Assembly: GCF_014696345.1 (NCBI RefSeq)
Contig: NZ_JACJPY010000014.1
Location: 1-64,000, forward strand
From: Pseudanabaena cinerea FACHB-1277
GTDB lineage: Bacteria; Cyanobacteriota; Cyanobacteriia; Pseudanabaenales; Pseudanabaenaceae
Length of the DNA stretch: 64,000 bases
Direction: 5' to 3'
Within the stretch, counting starts at the first letter, position 1; each line of letters starts with the position of its first letter. A program made the position numbers and the translations under genes. The notes under the pieces are model-generated. The model had not been told where the DNA came from. It saw only the letters and a program-made list of their open reading frames with translations, and searched no databases. Shown piece by piece: positions 8,985 through 18,313 of this stretch.

Positions 8985-9088
8985 CAAATTAAAAAATTGC
9001 TACACCACTTTTTAATTTGTTGCAATTAATTTGTCGCAATTAATTTGCTGTAATTAACTTGCTGTAATTAACTTGCTGTAATTATTTG
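8985..9088. repeat. Hairpin followed by 14-bp tandem repeats between recR and trmB
   Basis: CAAATTAAAAA (8985-8995) and TTTTTAATTTG (9009-9019) form a perfect 11-bp stem. Directly after it, a 14-bp unit AATTAATTTGCTGT or AATTAACTTGCTGT is repeated about four times (9024-9079) with a partial fifth copy. The tract lies between the divergent starts of recR and trmB. Confidence 0.75.
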
Positions 9089-9194
9089 AGGGAGTATTGA
9101 GTCAAAGCAACGATGCTTCCAAAGTTTCTATGGGTATTAATTGGCGATCGCTATAATAGAAAGCCTTGTTTACATCTCAGCTAATCTTGCGAAT

Positions 9195-9917
9195 ATGTCC
9201 AACCCCGATCTCCCCCAGCCAGAGGCAAATCTGATTATTAACGTCACCAACGCCAATGTATCGCGGCGAGCAAGAGTGCGTGAACATGTCAACCCTTTAG
9301 CCAAAAAGTATAGTACGGCGATCGCCCCGCCCGTATGGACAGATATTTATGCAGACTGGTCAAAGCCCCTCAGCCTTGACATTGGCTCAGCAAGAGGGCG
9401 TTACATTTTACAAATGGCACAACTAAAACCACATTGGAATTTTTTGGGCTTAGAAATTCGGGAACCCCTAGTCGATCGCTGCAACCAAGTCCGCGATGAG
9501 TTGGGCTTATCCAATTTGCACTATATTTTTTGCAACGCTAATGTTTCCCTTGCAGGTTTGCTGAGCAAAAATACCTTGCACGAAGTCACAATTCAATTTC
9601 CCGATCCTTGGTTTAAGCGGCGGCAACAAAAGCGCCGTACTGTCCAGCCTGAACTAGTAGCAACCCTCGCTGAGCTATTAGTTGCCGATGCCCCTGTATT
9701 CCTGCAATCGGATGTTTATGAGGTGGCCCTAGATATGCGAGCAACCTTTGAGGCAAATGAAAATTTTATTAATCTCGCTGGAGTGGGAAATTTTGCCGAT
9801 GACCATACTTTTCCAGAGCATATTGCCACGGAGCGCGAAAACTCGGTAATTAGCCAAGGACTGCCAGTATATCGGGTCTATTTAAAAAGAAAGCCTGATG
9901 ATTTACTGATTGTGTAA
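9195..9917 (+). CDS. trmB: tRNA (guanine-N7-)-methyltransferase TrmB
   Basis: TrmB uses S-adenosylmethionine to methylate G46 in the tRNA variable loop. The SAM-binding motif is LSLDIGSARGRYILQMA, and the family motifs LGLEIREPLVDRC and VTIQFPDPWFKRRQQKRR are clear; the last carries the Pro-Asp-Pro-Trp signature. I took the ATG at 9195 as start because the upstream frame to 9141 begins with TTG, adds 18 residues not typical of the family, and overlaps a HIP1 site. That gives 240 residues, a normal length. The 3' end nearly touches the convergent HPt gene, whose stop lies within the last codons. Confidence 0.94.
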   Translation: MSNPDLPQPEANLIINVTNANVSRRARVREHVNPLAKKYSTAIAPPVWTDIYADWSKPLSLDIGSARGRYILQMAQLKPHWNFLGLEIREPLVDRCNQVRDELGLSNLHYIFCNANVSLAGLLSKNTLHEVTIQFPDPWFKRRQQKRRTVQPELVATLAELLVADAPVFLQSDVYEVALDMRATFEANENFINLAGVGNFADDHTFPEHIATERENSVISQGLPVYRVYLKRKPDDLLIV

Positions 9918-10274
9918 ACGAACTTTATCAATAATAAATAATTGCACTAAATTTAACGCCTCAATAATATCGTCAATCACTTTTAACACGGCGTTCAAGT
10001 CTGTTAGTGCCAGATGCTCGATCCTCAATACTAGGTTTCTGATTTGCACAGCGCCAACATTGCTGCTTGAGCCTTTGATGTGGTGTGCCTCTGCCATAAC
10101 CTGATGGCGATCGCCCATAAACGCCGCCGCACGCATACTATCTAGTCTTTGTGCCAGATCTTCTACATACACTTCCAACACTTCAATCTCAAACTCCAGA
10201 TCGCCTTCTGATATCTGATGAAGCTGCTCTAAATCTATTGGAGAATCAGATTGATGACTCATAAACAATGTCAA
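9903..10274 (-). CDS. Histidine phosphotransfer (HPt) domain protein
   Basis: This stand-alone 123-residue HPt domain would shuttle phosphoryl groups between receiver domains in a phosphorelay. The phosphoacceptor is the second His of AEAHHIKGSSSNVGA (about 61-75), with the basic and glycine residues that follow it in HPt proteins. It is encoded 3 kb from a large array of hybrid kinases (13.3-31.5 kb) that contain receiver domains but no HPt domain, so it may serve them; that link is inference. It converges with trmB with a 15-bp overlap. Confidence 0.85.
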   Translation of the reverse strand: MTLFMSHQSDSPIDLEQLHQISEGDLEFEIEVLEVYVEDLAQRLDSMRAAAFMGDRHQVMAEAHHIKGSSSNVGAVQIRNLVLRIEHLALTDLNAVLKVIDDIIEALNLVQLFIIDKVRLHNQ

Positions 10275-10627
10275 TAATATAAATATTTATAGCTGTCGTT
10301 AGAATTTTAGTATATAAACTCCCACGAAATTAATGGCACATACAGTCTTTTGAGGCTTTGAGTAGTACATAAACATTTTAAAAAGTGGGGCGAAGTGTCA
10401 CTTTTTAAAACGGGTGGTGCTGCAAAGAAATTTGTTGAATATGAATTACTAATGACAGATAGGGATCGGTGTTAGAATTAAAGCCTGAATGTAAAGATTT
10501 AAGAACCTCTCTATTAAAATAGATTAAGCATAAGGATCACATACATTAACTACCAAGTGCAGCGCTTGGCAAATCTAAATTCAATCCAAAACTATATTTC
10601 AAATCAGTTTATTAAATTAAATTAACC
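10275..10627. other. Divergent intergenic region HPt / ArsA-type ATPase
   Basis: This 353-bp region has no gene. It contains an 11-bp inverted repeat, TTTAAAAAGTG (10377-10387) and CACTTTTTAAA (10399-10409), similar in style to the hairpin at 8985-9019. Promoters for both flanking genes are presumably here, but I cannot place them. Confidence 0.5.
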
Positions 10628-11809
10628 ATGCGTATCATTTTGATGACAGGAAAAGGCGGAGTGGGCAAAACCTCCGTAGCAGCAGCCACAGGCTTACGCT
10701 GTGCGGAATTGGGTTATAAAACTCTCGTCTTGAGTACTGACCCTGCCCATTCTCTTGCGGATAGTTTTATGGTTGAGCTAGGGCATGACCCTAAGGAAGT
10801 CCGTCCAAACCTATGGGGGGCAGAGCTAGACGCATTGAGGGAGTTGGAAGGAAACTGGGGTGCGGTGAAGCGCTATATCAGTGAGGTTTTGCAGGCGCGA
10901 GGATTGGAAGGCGTACAGGCAGAAGAGCTAGCGATTTTGCCAGGGATGGATGAAATTTTTGGCTTGGTACGGGTGAAGCGTCATTATGATGAAAAGGATT
11001 TTGATGTATTGGTGATTGACTCTGCGCCAACAGGTACAGCTTTGCGGTTGCTATCTTTGCCTGAAGTGGCGGGTTGGTATATGCGAAAGTTTTACAAACC
11101 GTTACAGGGGATGGCGCAGGTATTGAGTCCAGTCTTTGAGCCAATTTTTAAGCGAGTGACGGGTTTCTCTTTGCCTAACAAAGAGGTGATGGATGCACCC
11201 TACGAGTTTTATGAAGAGCTAGAGGCTTTAGAAAAAATTCTGACGGATAATACAATTACCACGGTGCGGTTGGTGACGAATCCTGAAAAGATGGTGATTA
11301 ATGAGTCCTTAAGGGCGCATTCCTATCTCAGTCTTTACAATGTGGCTACGGATTTGGTGATTGCGAATCGGATTATTCCTGAAGAGGTGCAAGATCCTTT
11401 CTTTAAGGTTTGGAAGGATAACCAAAAGCAATATTGTGAACAGATTTATCGTGATTTCAGTCCATTGCCGATCAAGCAGATTCCACTTTATGCTGAAGAG
11501 ATGTGTGGCTTTGCGGCTTTGGAAAGGTTGAAAGAAACTTTGTTTGGGGATGAAGATCCTGCTCAGGTCTATTACAAGGAAAATACGATGCGGGTGGTGG
11601 AAGAGAATAAAGAATACCGTCTGGAGTTGTATCTTCCAGGCGTACCCAAGGAGGCGATCGAGTTAACAAAAACGGGTGATGAGCTAAATATTCGTATCGG
11701 TAATCATCGCCGTAATTTGGTGTTGCCACAGGCGCTGTCGGTGTTGCAAACCACTGGAGCAAAGATGGAAGATGATTATTTGAAAATTCGGTTTTCTACT
11801 CCCGTCTAG
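10628..11809 (+). CDS. ArsA/GET3-family ATPase with C-terminal Hsp20-like domain
   Basis: The N-terminal part (about 1-300) is an ArsA/GET3 P-loop ATPase with the deviant Walker [10 protein letters not shown] (8-16), the switch block [11 protein letters not shown] and [17 protein letters not shown]. The last 80 residues form an alpha-crystallin/Hsp20-like domain ([18 protein letters not shown]), a combination known in ArsA-like proteins of cyanobacteria and other bacteria. The sequence has one ATPase unit, unlike the duplicated arsenite pump ArsA. No arsenic genes are nearby, so a chaperone or protein-targeting role is more likely than arsenite export. It is monocistronic and ends at a strong hairpin. 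Confidence 0.88.
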   Translation: MRIILMTGKGGVGKTSVAAATGLRCAELGYKTLVLSTDPAHSLADSFMVELGHDPKEVRPNLWGAELDALRELEGNWGAVKRYISEVLQARGLEGVQAEELAILPGMDEIFGLVRVKRHYDEKDFDVLVIDSAPTGTALRLLSLPEVAGWYMRKFYKPLQGMAQVLSPVFEPIFKRVTGFSLPNKEVMDAPYEFYEELEALEKILTDNTITTVRLVTNPEKMVINESLRAHSYLSLYNVATDLVIANRIIPEEVQDPFFKVWKDNQKQYCEQIYRDFSPLPIKQIPLYAEEMCGFAALERLKETLFGDEDPAQVYYKENTMRVVEENKEYRLELYLPGVPKEAIELTKTGDELNIRIGNHRRNLVLPQALSVLQTTGAKMEDDYLKIRFSTPV

Positions 11810-11841
11810 TGTCCCCAGATACTCATCGTAATTAAAACCTA

Positions 11842-11890
11842 AAACTAGAAGCTGTTCCGCCTGTGTGGTGGCTGGGACAGCTTTCTAGGT
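11842..11890. terminator. Terminator after the ArsA-type gene
   Basis: CTAGAAGCTGTTCC (about 11845-11858) and GGGACAGCTTTCTAG (11874-11888) form a long stem with a 15-nt loop. There is a T-rich stretch after it, and it lies between two convergent genes, so it may serve both. Confidence 0.6.
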
Positions 11891-11980
11891 TTCTAGTTTA
11901 TTTGTGCTTAGCTACTTGTCAACCCAATTAGAACTTTGAAAGCGTTGTAAGGCAAGGATTTTAAGATTTTGATTGAGGGG

Positions 11981-12787
11981 CTATGGAGAATCTATGAGGG
12001 CAAAACTCTGGGCAAATTGATCAAAAGCTTCTGTATCTTTAGCCGTATTAGGTTGATAGTAACTAACGCTATAGGCGAATTGATCTGTAGTTAAAGTCAA
12101 AATTTTGACCTGCCAATTATCCGATGTAAATTCTTTTTGATTGGCGGATTTTGCGCCCTTGACCTGTGCGTCTAGGGGCGTGACCATCGCCTCTTTGCCT
12201 AACTCGTCAGGAATGCTGGCGATCGCGGGGGCATTGAGAGGTTGGCGCAACACGATCGCATAGGGTTGTTGATTTTGACGCAATTGCTGCCTGAGCTTAT
12301 CGAGATCTTGCACACCTCCCCCCAAGTCGCGACTGGGTGTAAATACCACCGTACTTACACCCGAATTCTCTAAGCCTAGATCGATCGCCCGCCATTGAGC
12401 AGGGTAGCGCAGACTATAGCCCGTCCCCATATACTTGGTGGTAGATTCTGGCTTAGCATCCTCAGAGCTACAAAGCTCCGCCCGACTGCCATCTTTATCG
12501 ACATGCAGAATATAACGAATATCTTCAGAAATCAGGGATACTTTTAAACCATCTTGGTTAGGTAAAGTCGTTTGGCAAAGGTCGCTGACATTGATTGATA
12601 GCGGCGACTTAGCCTCAATGGCGATCGCTGTCTGTGCAGAGATTTTTAACTGCGATCGCAGATGGTTGATGGCGACATCTTCAGCACGATTTGTAGATTG
12701 GTTGGGCTGACAACTGACGATGATCGCGGCGATCGCCACTATTGACAAGCCCAGCGTTAGGGGCGAATAAGTGATAAATTTTGGCAT
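11981..12787 (-). CDS. Predicted lipoprotein of unknown function
   Basis: The 268-residue product starts at ATG 12787, giving a typical lipoprotein signal: a basic start, a hydrophobic stretch and a lipobox ending IIVSC (Cys about 25). A longer frame to 12814 would put extra residues before the signal and is less likely. The mature part includes GYSLRYPAQWRAIDLGLEN, a pattern seen in PsbP-like or secreted proteins that resemble lipid- or ligand-binding folds, but I do not assign it to a family. The start lies only 31 bp from the divergent MAPEG start, so both promoters must overlap coding sequence or be very compact. Confidence 0.7.
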   Translation of the reverse strand: MPKFITYSPLTLGLSIVAIAAIIVSCQPNQSTNRAEDVAINHLRSQLKISAQTAIAIEAKSPLSINVSDLCQTTLPNQDGLKVSLISEDIRYILHVDKDGSRAELCSSEDAKPESTTKYMGTGYSLRYPAQWRAIDLGLENSGVSTVVFTPSRDLGGGVQDLDKLRQQLRQNQQPYAIVLRQPLNAPAIASIPDELGKEAMVTPLDAQVKGAKSANQKEFTSDNWQVKILTLTTDQFAYSVSYYQPNTAKDTEAFDQFAQSFALIDSP

Positions 12788-12818
12788 AACATAAACAGTA
12801 AATTTAGAACCCAACGAG

Positions 12819-13217
12819 ATGATGCAAACTTTGATTTTTCCTGCGATCGTGACTATTTTGGCATTGCTAGTTTACTTTGGATTAGGCATTGGTGTGGGCG
12901 TAGCTCGTGTTAAGTATAAAATTATGCCGCCACAAACCACAGGCAATGAAGACTTTGAGCGTGTATATCGCGCTCACCAGAATACCCTAGAACAAATTGT
13001 GATCTTTTTGCCTTGTCTATGGCTATTTAGTATTTTCGTCAGCCCGAATTTGGGGGCGATTTTGGGTGGTGTTTGGGTGATTGGGCGCATTGGTTATGCT
13101 TGGGGTTATTATGTCGAAGCCAGCAAAAGAGCCGCAGGCAATGCGATCGCTTCCCTTGCCACCCTTGCACTTATGTTTGGGACTCTCTATAACCTTACGA
13201 TGCGGCTGATTAATTGA
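12819..13217 (+). CDS. MAPEG family membrane protein
   Basis: This 132-residue protein has four hydrophobic helices and the MAPEG pattern FERVYRAHQNTLEQIVIF (about 46-63), followed by RIGYAWGYYVEASKRAAG. The family includes microsomal glutathione transferases and leukotriene C4 synthase. In cyanobacteria one homologue has glutathione transferase and peroxidase activity. The arginine and tyrosine residues of the glutathione-binding helices are present. The substrate is unknown. It is divergent from the lipoprotein gene. Confidence 0.88.
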   Translation: MMQTLIFPAIVTILALLVYFGLGIGVGVARVKYKIMPPQTTGNEDFERVYRAHQNTLEQIVIFLPCLWLFSIFVSPNLGAILGGVWVIGRIGYAWGYYVEASKRAAGNAIASLATLALMFGTLYNLTMRLIN

Positions 13218-13239
13218 TGCGCCAGGCAGGGCAAATACA

Positions 13240-13290
13240 GGGGGATAGCCCCTACCTGAATAATTCATATTTTGTAGGGGCTATGCTCCC
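13240..13290. repeat. Inverted repeat of the GTAGGGGC type
   Basis: GGGGGATAGCCCCTAC (13240-13255) is the near-perfect complement of GTAGGGGCTATGCTCCC (13274-13290). It lies between convergent genes and may also terminate transcription. A similar GTAGGG/CCCTAC foldback is at 40078-40104, so it may belong to a dispersed family. Confidence 0.6.
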
Positions 13291-13335
13291 GTGCTAGCCC
13301 GAAACCTTAGCGATCGCAGGAATTCTATCTGCGTG

Positions 13336-16300
13336 CTATATCAAGGTTTGCATCAATTGAGTCAGGCTTCTTAACTTAATTGGCTTGGATAGGTAGTCAT
13401 TTGCTCCAGCGTCTAGGCATCTCTCACGATCGCCTGTCATTGCCAGAGCCGTCAGGGCAATAATGGGAACATCAACCAAATCAGGATCGCAGCGAATTTG
13501 CCTGATTGCCTCTAGACCGTCCATGACAGGCATTTGAATATCCATCAAAATCAGATCAGGATGCTCAGCTTTGGCGATCGCGATCGCCTGCTGCCCATCG
13601 TTAGCCACAACTAAGCGGTAGCCCTTGGCTTGGAGATAACTGGAGAAGGTGGCAACATTAGCCTCGTTATCTTCTGCGAGTAAAATCAATGGCGAAACCA
13701 CTACGTCCATTGAGCATTGAGTTATTGGTAACTGTCCTGAGGCATCCTGCTCAGTTTGCGTTTCTATATCAAGATGATTGTTGGGGTCGATGGGAAGATT
13801 AATAGCAAAGCAACTGCCAACTCCCACTTCGCTGGTCAGTTCCACACTGCCGCCATGCAGCTCAACCAGATTCTTTACCAAAGCTAAACCCAAGCCAGTG
13901 CCATTGTATTGACGGTTTAACGCACTATCGATTTGGATAAATGGTTGGAATAGTTTCTGAATATTTTCGGCGGAGATCCCTATACCCGTATCAATTACAG
14001 CTATTTTTAGGAGGTTAGTATTCGGGCGGTGGGTGGCAGTTGTCTCAGACGAAACTAGGGATACTGCCAAAGTAATCGTTCCTCCCTCTAAGGTGAATTT
14101 CACCGCATTGTTTAGCAAATTGATCAAGACTTGACGAATTCGTCTCTCATCTACGATTATTTCTGGCAAATATTTGGGAATCTGAGGGATGATTTGGATA
14201 CGTTTTGTCAGTGCTTGCTGCTTAATAAATGCCAAACTAGATTTACATAAGCTTTCTATATCAGTAATCGCTAAATCTAGGTTAATCTGTCCCGATTCAA
14301 TCTTTGCGACATCGAGAATGTCATTGATCAATGCTAAAAGATGGGTGCTACTATTCTCAATGGTCTGCAATGCTTTGAGTTGTCGCTCATTAATATTGCC
14401 AAATATGCCCTCCTGTAGCGATTCGTTCATTCCTAAAATTGAATTGAGCGGTGTGCGGAGTTCGTGGCTCATATTGGCAAGAAATTCGTCCTTAAGGCGG
14501 GTGGCTCGCATCAGTTCTTGGTTCGCTAATTGCAATTTCGCTTCGGCAGATTTGCGATCGCTAATATCCTGTACGCTCGTCCAGATCAATAACTCTTCAT
14601 TCCGCAAAATCATTATTCCCGACAAAAGTACTGGCACAAGATGTCCGTCTTTATGGATATATTCCTTTTCATAGGGACCATAGCGACCCTCTGTTTGAAT
14701 TAACTGCATTTGTTCGGCTTCTTGCTCAGCATATTTAGCAGGCGTAATATCCCAATAACTGAGAGATAGAACTTCCTCAACCGTGCGTCCTAAGATTTGG
14801 GCAAAGGCAGCGTTAACAAATACCAATTGTCCATCTAGGCGACAGCTTGCTAAACCAATGGGAAACTCTGTGACTAACTGACGATTAAAGGCTTCACTTT
14901 CTGCGAGGTTTTCTTCGGCAATCTTGCGATCGCTAATATCTTGATATGTCCCTAAAACCCCTATCACATCTCCATTTAAGTCCCGTAACGGTATTTTATT
15001 GGTTTCCAACCAAATAGTTTTACCATTTTCCTGATATTGAGTCTCGATAATATTTAGTTTAGGTTTGCCAGAGGTTATAACTTGGCGATCGTCGCTTCTA
15101 TAGCTATCTGCTTCACTATTTCTCCAAGGCATCTCATAGTCAGTCTTGCCGACTATTTCCGATGACGAGTTTAATCCTGCGCTCACCGCAAAGTTCTGAT
15201 TGCAACCTAAATAGACTGACTGGCGATCTTTCCAAAATACAAATAGTGGAAATGTATCAAGCACTAGTTGTAGAAATTGTTTTGATTCAAAAAGTTCATT
15301 CTCTACTTTTTTCCGTTCGGTAATATCTCTAAAAATTCCTCTGGTGGCGATTGGTACGCCATCTTTTAGTTGACAGTTCACATTGCCTTCCACAACAATT
15401 GTTTGACCATCCTTAGTTACAAATCTAGTCTCGATCGCGATGCATTGTTCACCACAAAATAGATTTTGCATAGCGATCTGACAATGTTCAAGGTCTTCAG
15501 GATGGATGATTTGAAAAATCGATAAGTTTTTTAATTCAGCTTCGCTATAGCCTAAGGTGCTTTTCCATGCACGATTTACAAATGAGATATTTCCTTCTGG
15601 AGATATGCTCTGGATTAAATCAGTGGCATTGTCAAAAAAGTCTCGAAGTTGTTCCTCCCGTTCTTGTAGTGCTTGAGTCCGTTCTAGTACACGCTCCTCT
15701 AGCTCATGGTTGAGGCGATTGAGGGCTTCGTTGACATTTTTGCGCTGCAATTCTGCCGATGCTCTCGCGGCAAAGACCTGCAAAATGCCGATCGCTTCAA
15801 CCCTTGCAGTTTCCGACATTGGCTTTGTATCTAAAACACAAAGATTGCCAATGACGTTACCATCATCATCTTTTAAAACAATTCCTAAATAGCTTTCAGC
15901 TTGCATGGTCACAAGATCGAAATCTTCGGCAAATGCTGCTTGGACGGCTTCCTCGCAATGATATTGTCCTTCTATCATGCAACGCTCGCAGGGAGTCTTG
16001 GCGGGTAGATAGGAAATAGATGGTTGTAAGCTCCCATTTGCCCAAAACCCCAACGAAACCAATCGCTCATCCACCACTTCGGTCACGAGAGCATAGGCGA
16101 CATCAAGAGCCTCAGCAATGTGGCGCACCAATTCCACAAAAAAGTCTGCGCCTGTAACGGCGGCGGTTCCTGTTACGAGTTTTTGTAAGACTGTCTCGGC
16201 GCGTTTGCGATCGCTAATATCAGTAATTGTCCCCACATAGCCAATGATTTCGCCATAAATATCATATTCAGCACAGGCTCGTGAAAGTACCCAAGTTATA

Positions 16301-17862
16301 GAACCATCGGGCTTTTGAAAACGACATTCCAGTTCAAACGGGCGATTCTCCTGTACGGAGGCATACCATGCTGCGCCAACTTTTTCGCGATCTTCAGGAT
16401 GCAATGCTCTCGCCCAGTTAGGGCCAGACGCTTCTGCGGCGGTCAAACCTGCGATCTCACACCAGCGATCGTTGAGGTAGATCGCGTCACCAGTGGTATT
16501 AGTGCGGTAAATGCCCACAGGAGCAGATGCAGCTAGGGACTCAAAACGTTTCTGGCTCTCACTTAAGGAAATCTCGATCTGTTTTCGAGCCGTAATATTT
16601 ACGCCAACCCCCAAAACCCCATCTATACTACCAAAACTACCAAATATTTTAATCGGGCGCTTTTGCCATTGGAGCCATAGAAGACCAAGATCTGCATGAT
16701 GTATTTTCTCTTCGGGCAGGAACTTATCCTGTTGGCTGGAAATTATCTGACGATTTTCTTGGAGAAATCGCTCTGAATCTATAGGGTTGCGATGGAATTC
16801 AGCATCTGTCTTACCCCCCAGATTTTCAACTGTGGTGTTATAAAAATCAGCCATAGTTTGATTGGCAAGGAGATAGCGACCATCCCAATCTTTGACAAAA
16901 ATCATATTGGGATTGCTGTCAATGACTAATCTAAAAAATTCCTGTTGTTGCTGAATTTGATCCCGACTTGCCCGCAATGACTCCTCAATTTTTAAGCGTT
17001 CTTGATTTTCTTGTCTTAAATCGGCGATCGCTTGTTGGAGTTCGGCAGTTCGTTCTTTGACCGTATTTTCTAAACTCTCCTGAGCAAGTCTTAATTCTAG
17101 TTCAACTGTTTTGAGAGAAGTGACATCGCGGATCACCCCAATTCTGCTGAAGTGGGAGTTTTCGATAACGCAAGTTTCAGCGAGTAAAGCCAAATAATTT
17201 GTGCCATCGGCTCGACACATGATCATTTCCACTTCGAGGCTGCAAGTCTCATCGGCACAGGAAGGGCGCTGTTGCAACCATGCCTCTAGATAGGGTTGCT
17301 TTAATACTTGCACTGATTGCCCGATCGCCGCTTCAGGAGCAATATCACTAAACTCGGCAAGCGTATTGTTAATGTACTGGATATTTCCTCGGCAATCTAA
17401 AATATAGATGCCATCCTTGACGCTCTGGATCGCACGGTTGAGTAATTGTAACTGCCCTTCGGTTTGATGACGGCTTAGGGTTTTACTAATGGTTACGGGT
17501 AAAATTTTCAGATAGTTACGTTCGGGATCTTTGATCAAATAGTCCGCCGCCCCTTGGTTCATCAATCTTGCCGCCGTTTCCTCATCCCCACTACCTGTCG
17601 AGATCACAAACGGACAATTTTGTTCTTTTAGAATCGAAAATAGTTCGCTAGATTGACCATCGCCTAAGTTGTAATCGAGAATCGCAATTTGAAATCGGCG
17701 ATCGCTCAAGATTGCTAAAGCTTCTGTCAGAGAGCTTGCTAAGGAATAGTCATAGGGCAATCCATACTGCTTGACTGTGCGTGTGAAAGCGAGGCGATCA
17801 ATTTGATCGTCTTCGACAAGCAGAAGTTGAATTTTTTCTGAACTATTGGTAGTGGCTGCCAT
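13336..17862 (-). CDS. Multi-PAS hybrid histidine kinase REC-PASx3-GAF-PASx3-HisKA-HATPase-REC
   Basis: The largest gene of the window (1508 residues) encodes a soluble hybrid sensor kinase. Order, approximate: N-terminal receiver 10-125 (acceptor Asp in AILDYNLG), PAS 140-255, coiled coil, PAS 315-430, PAS 440-560, GAF 565-715, coiled coil, PAS 745-865, PAS 870-995, PAS 1000-1120, HisKA with [13 protein letters not shown], HATPase with TGIGISAENIQKLFQPF and [10 protein letters not shown], and C-terminal receiver 1385-1505 (LILMDIQMPVMDG). There are no membrane segments, so signals must be cytoplasmic (redox, light, ligands). It lies 28 bp after a small response regulator gene, and its N-terminal receiver could accept phosphate from the upstream kinase. 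The signal is unknown. Confidence 0.93.
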   Translation of the reverse strand: MAATTNSSEKIQLLLVEDDQIDRLAFTRTVKQYGLPYDYSLASSLTEALAILSDRRFQIAILDYNLGDGQSSELFSILKEQNCPFVISTGSGDEETAARLMNQGAADYLIKDPERNYLKILPVTISKTLSRHQTEGQLQLLNRAIQSVKDGIYILDCRGNIQYINNTLAEFSDIAPEAAIGQSVQVLKQPYLEAWLQQRPSCADETCSLEVEMIMCRADGTNYLALLAETCVIENSHFSRIGVIRDVTSLKTVELELRLAQESLENTVKERTAELQQAIADLRQENQERLKIEESLRASRDQIQQQQEFFRLVIDSNPNMIFVKDWDGRYLLANQTMADFYNTTVENLGGKTDAEFHRNPIDSERFLQENRQIISSQQDKFLPEEKIHHADLGLLWLQWQKRPIKIFGSFGSIDGVLGVGVNITARKQIEISLSESQKRFESLAASAPVGIYRTNTTGDAIYLNDRWCEIAGLTAAEASGPNWARALHPEDREKVGAAWYASVQENRPFELECRFQKPDGSITWVLSRACAEYDIYGEIIGYVGTITDISDRKRAETVLQKLVTGTAAVTGADFFVELVRHIAEALDVAYALVTEVVDERLVSLGFWANGSLQPSISYLPAKTPCERCMIEGQYHCEEAVQAAFAEDFDLVTMQAESYLGIVLKDDDGNVIGNLCVLDTKPMSETARVEAIGILQVFAARASAELQRKNVNEALNRLNHELEERVLERTQALQEREEQLRDFFDNATDLIQSISPEGNISFVNRAWKSTLGYSEAELKNLSIFQIIHPEDLEHCQIAMQNLFCGEQCIAIETRFVTKDGQTIVVEGNVNCQLKDGVPIATRGIFRDITERKKVENELFESKQFLQLVLDTFPLFVFWKDRQSVYLGCNQNFAVSAGLNSSSEIVGKTDYEMPWRNSEADSYRSDDRQVITSGKPKLNIIETQYQENGKTIWLETNKIPLRDLNGDVIGVLGTYQDISDRKIAEENLAESEAFNRQLVTEFPIGLASCRLDGQLVFVNAAFAQILGRTVEEVLSLSYWDITPAKYAEQEAEQMQLIQTEGRYGPYEKEYIHKDGHLVPVLLSGIMILRNEELLIWTSVQDISDRKSAEAKLQLANQELMRATRLKDEFLANMSHELRTPLNSILGMNESLQEGIFGNINERQLKALQTIENSSTHLLALINDILDVAKIESGQINLDLAITDIESLCKSSLAFIKQQALTKRIQIIPQIPKYLPEIIVDERRIRQVLINLLNNAVKFTLEGGTITLAVSLVSSETTATHRPNTNLLKIAVIDTGIGISAENIQKLFQPFIQIDSALNRQYNGTGLGLALVKNLVELHGGSVELTSEVGVGSCFAINLPIDPNNHLDIETQTEQDASGQLPITQCSMDVVVSPLILLAEDNEANVATFSSYLQAKGYRLVVANDGQQAIAIAKAEHPDLILMDIQMPVMDGLEAIRQIRCDPDLVDVPIIALTALAMTGDRERCLDAGANDYLSKPIKLRSLTQLMQTLI

Positions 17863-17890
17863 AAACTTATTGGGATATATCTACATAAAA

Positions 17891-18313
17891 TCAAGAAGCA
17901 AAACTCGGAATTTCGCTTAATCGCCAATATTGGTAAAGAATCTGTAACTTCTCAACAAAAGCGGGATATTCTAGCGGTTTGACAATATATCCTGCCGCAC
18001 TTAATTCAAAACTAGCAAGACGATCCTGCTCTTCTTGAGAAGTCGTCAAAATGACTACGGGGATTTTGCACCAATCAGGATCGGACTTGAGGATTTTGAG
18101 AAATTCTAGCCCATTCATCCTTGGCATATTTAGATCTAATAAGATTAATGCAGGGACTGGATTGTTAGGATCTCGTAAAAAATCTAGAGCAGATTCACCA
18201 TCGGATCTGACATGGAGAGGATTATTGGCACTTATATCCCTTAACCCACGTTTGAGGGTCATAATATCCAAAAGATCATCTTCTACAAGCAAAATTGGGT
18301 CGAAACTTCTCAT
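17891..18313 (-). CDS. Rcp1-like single-domain response regulator
   Basis: The 140-residue protein is a receiver domain with nothing attached. It shows the acidic pair in LLVEDDLLD, the phosphoacceptor in LILLDLNMPRMNG, the Thr of VILTTSQEEQD and the Lys of YIVKPLE. This type resembles Rcp1, the partner of cyanobacterial phytochromes, and usually acts by protein contact or as a phosphate shuttle. It overlaps the stop of the preceding REC-kinase gene by 4 bp (ATGA type), so the two are likely translated together and to interact. Confidence 0.93.
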   Translation of the reverse strand: MRSFDPILLVEDDLLDIMTLKRGLRDISANNPLHVRSDGESALDFLRDPNNPVPALILLDLNMPRMNGLEFLKILKSDPDWCKIPVVILTTSQEEQDRLASFELSAAGYIVKPLEYPAFVEKLQILYQYWRLSEIPSFAS

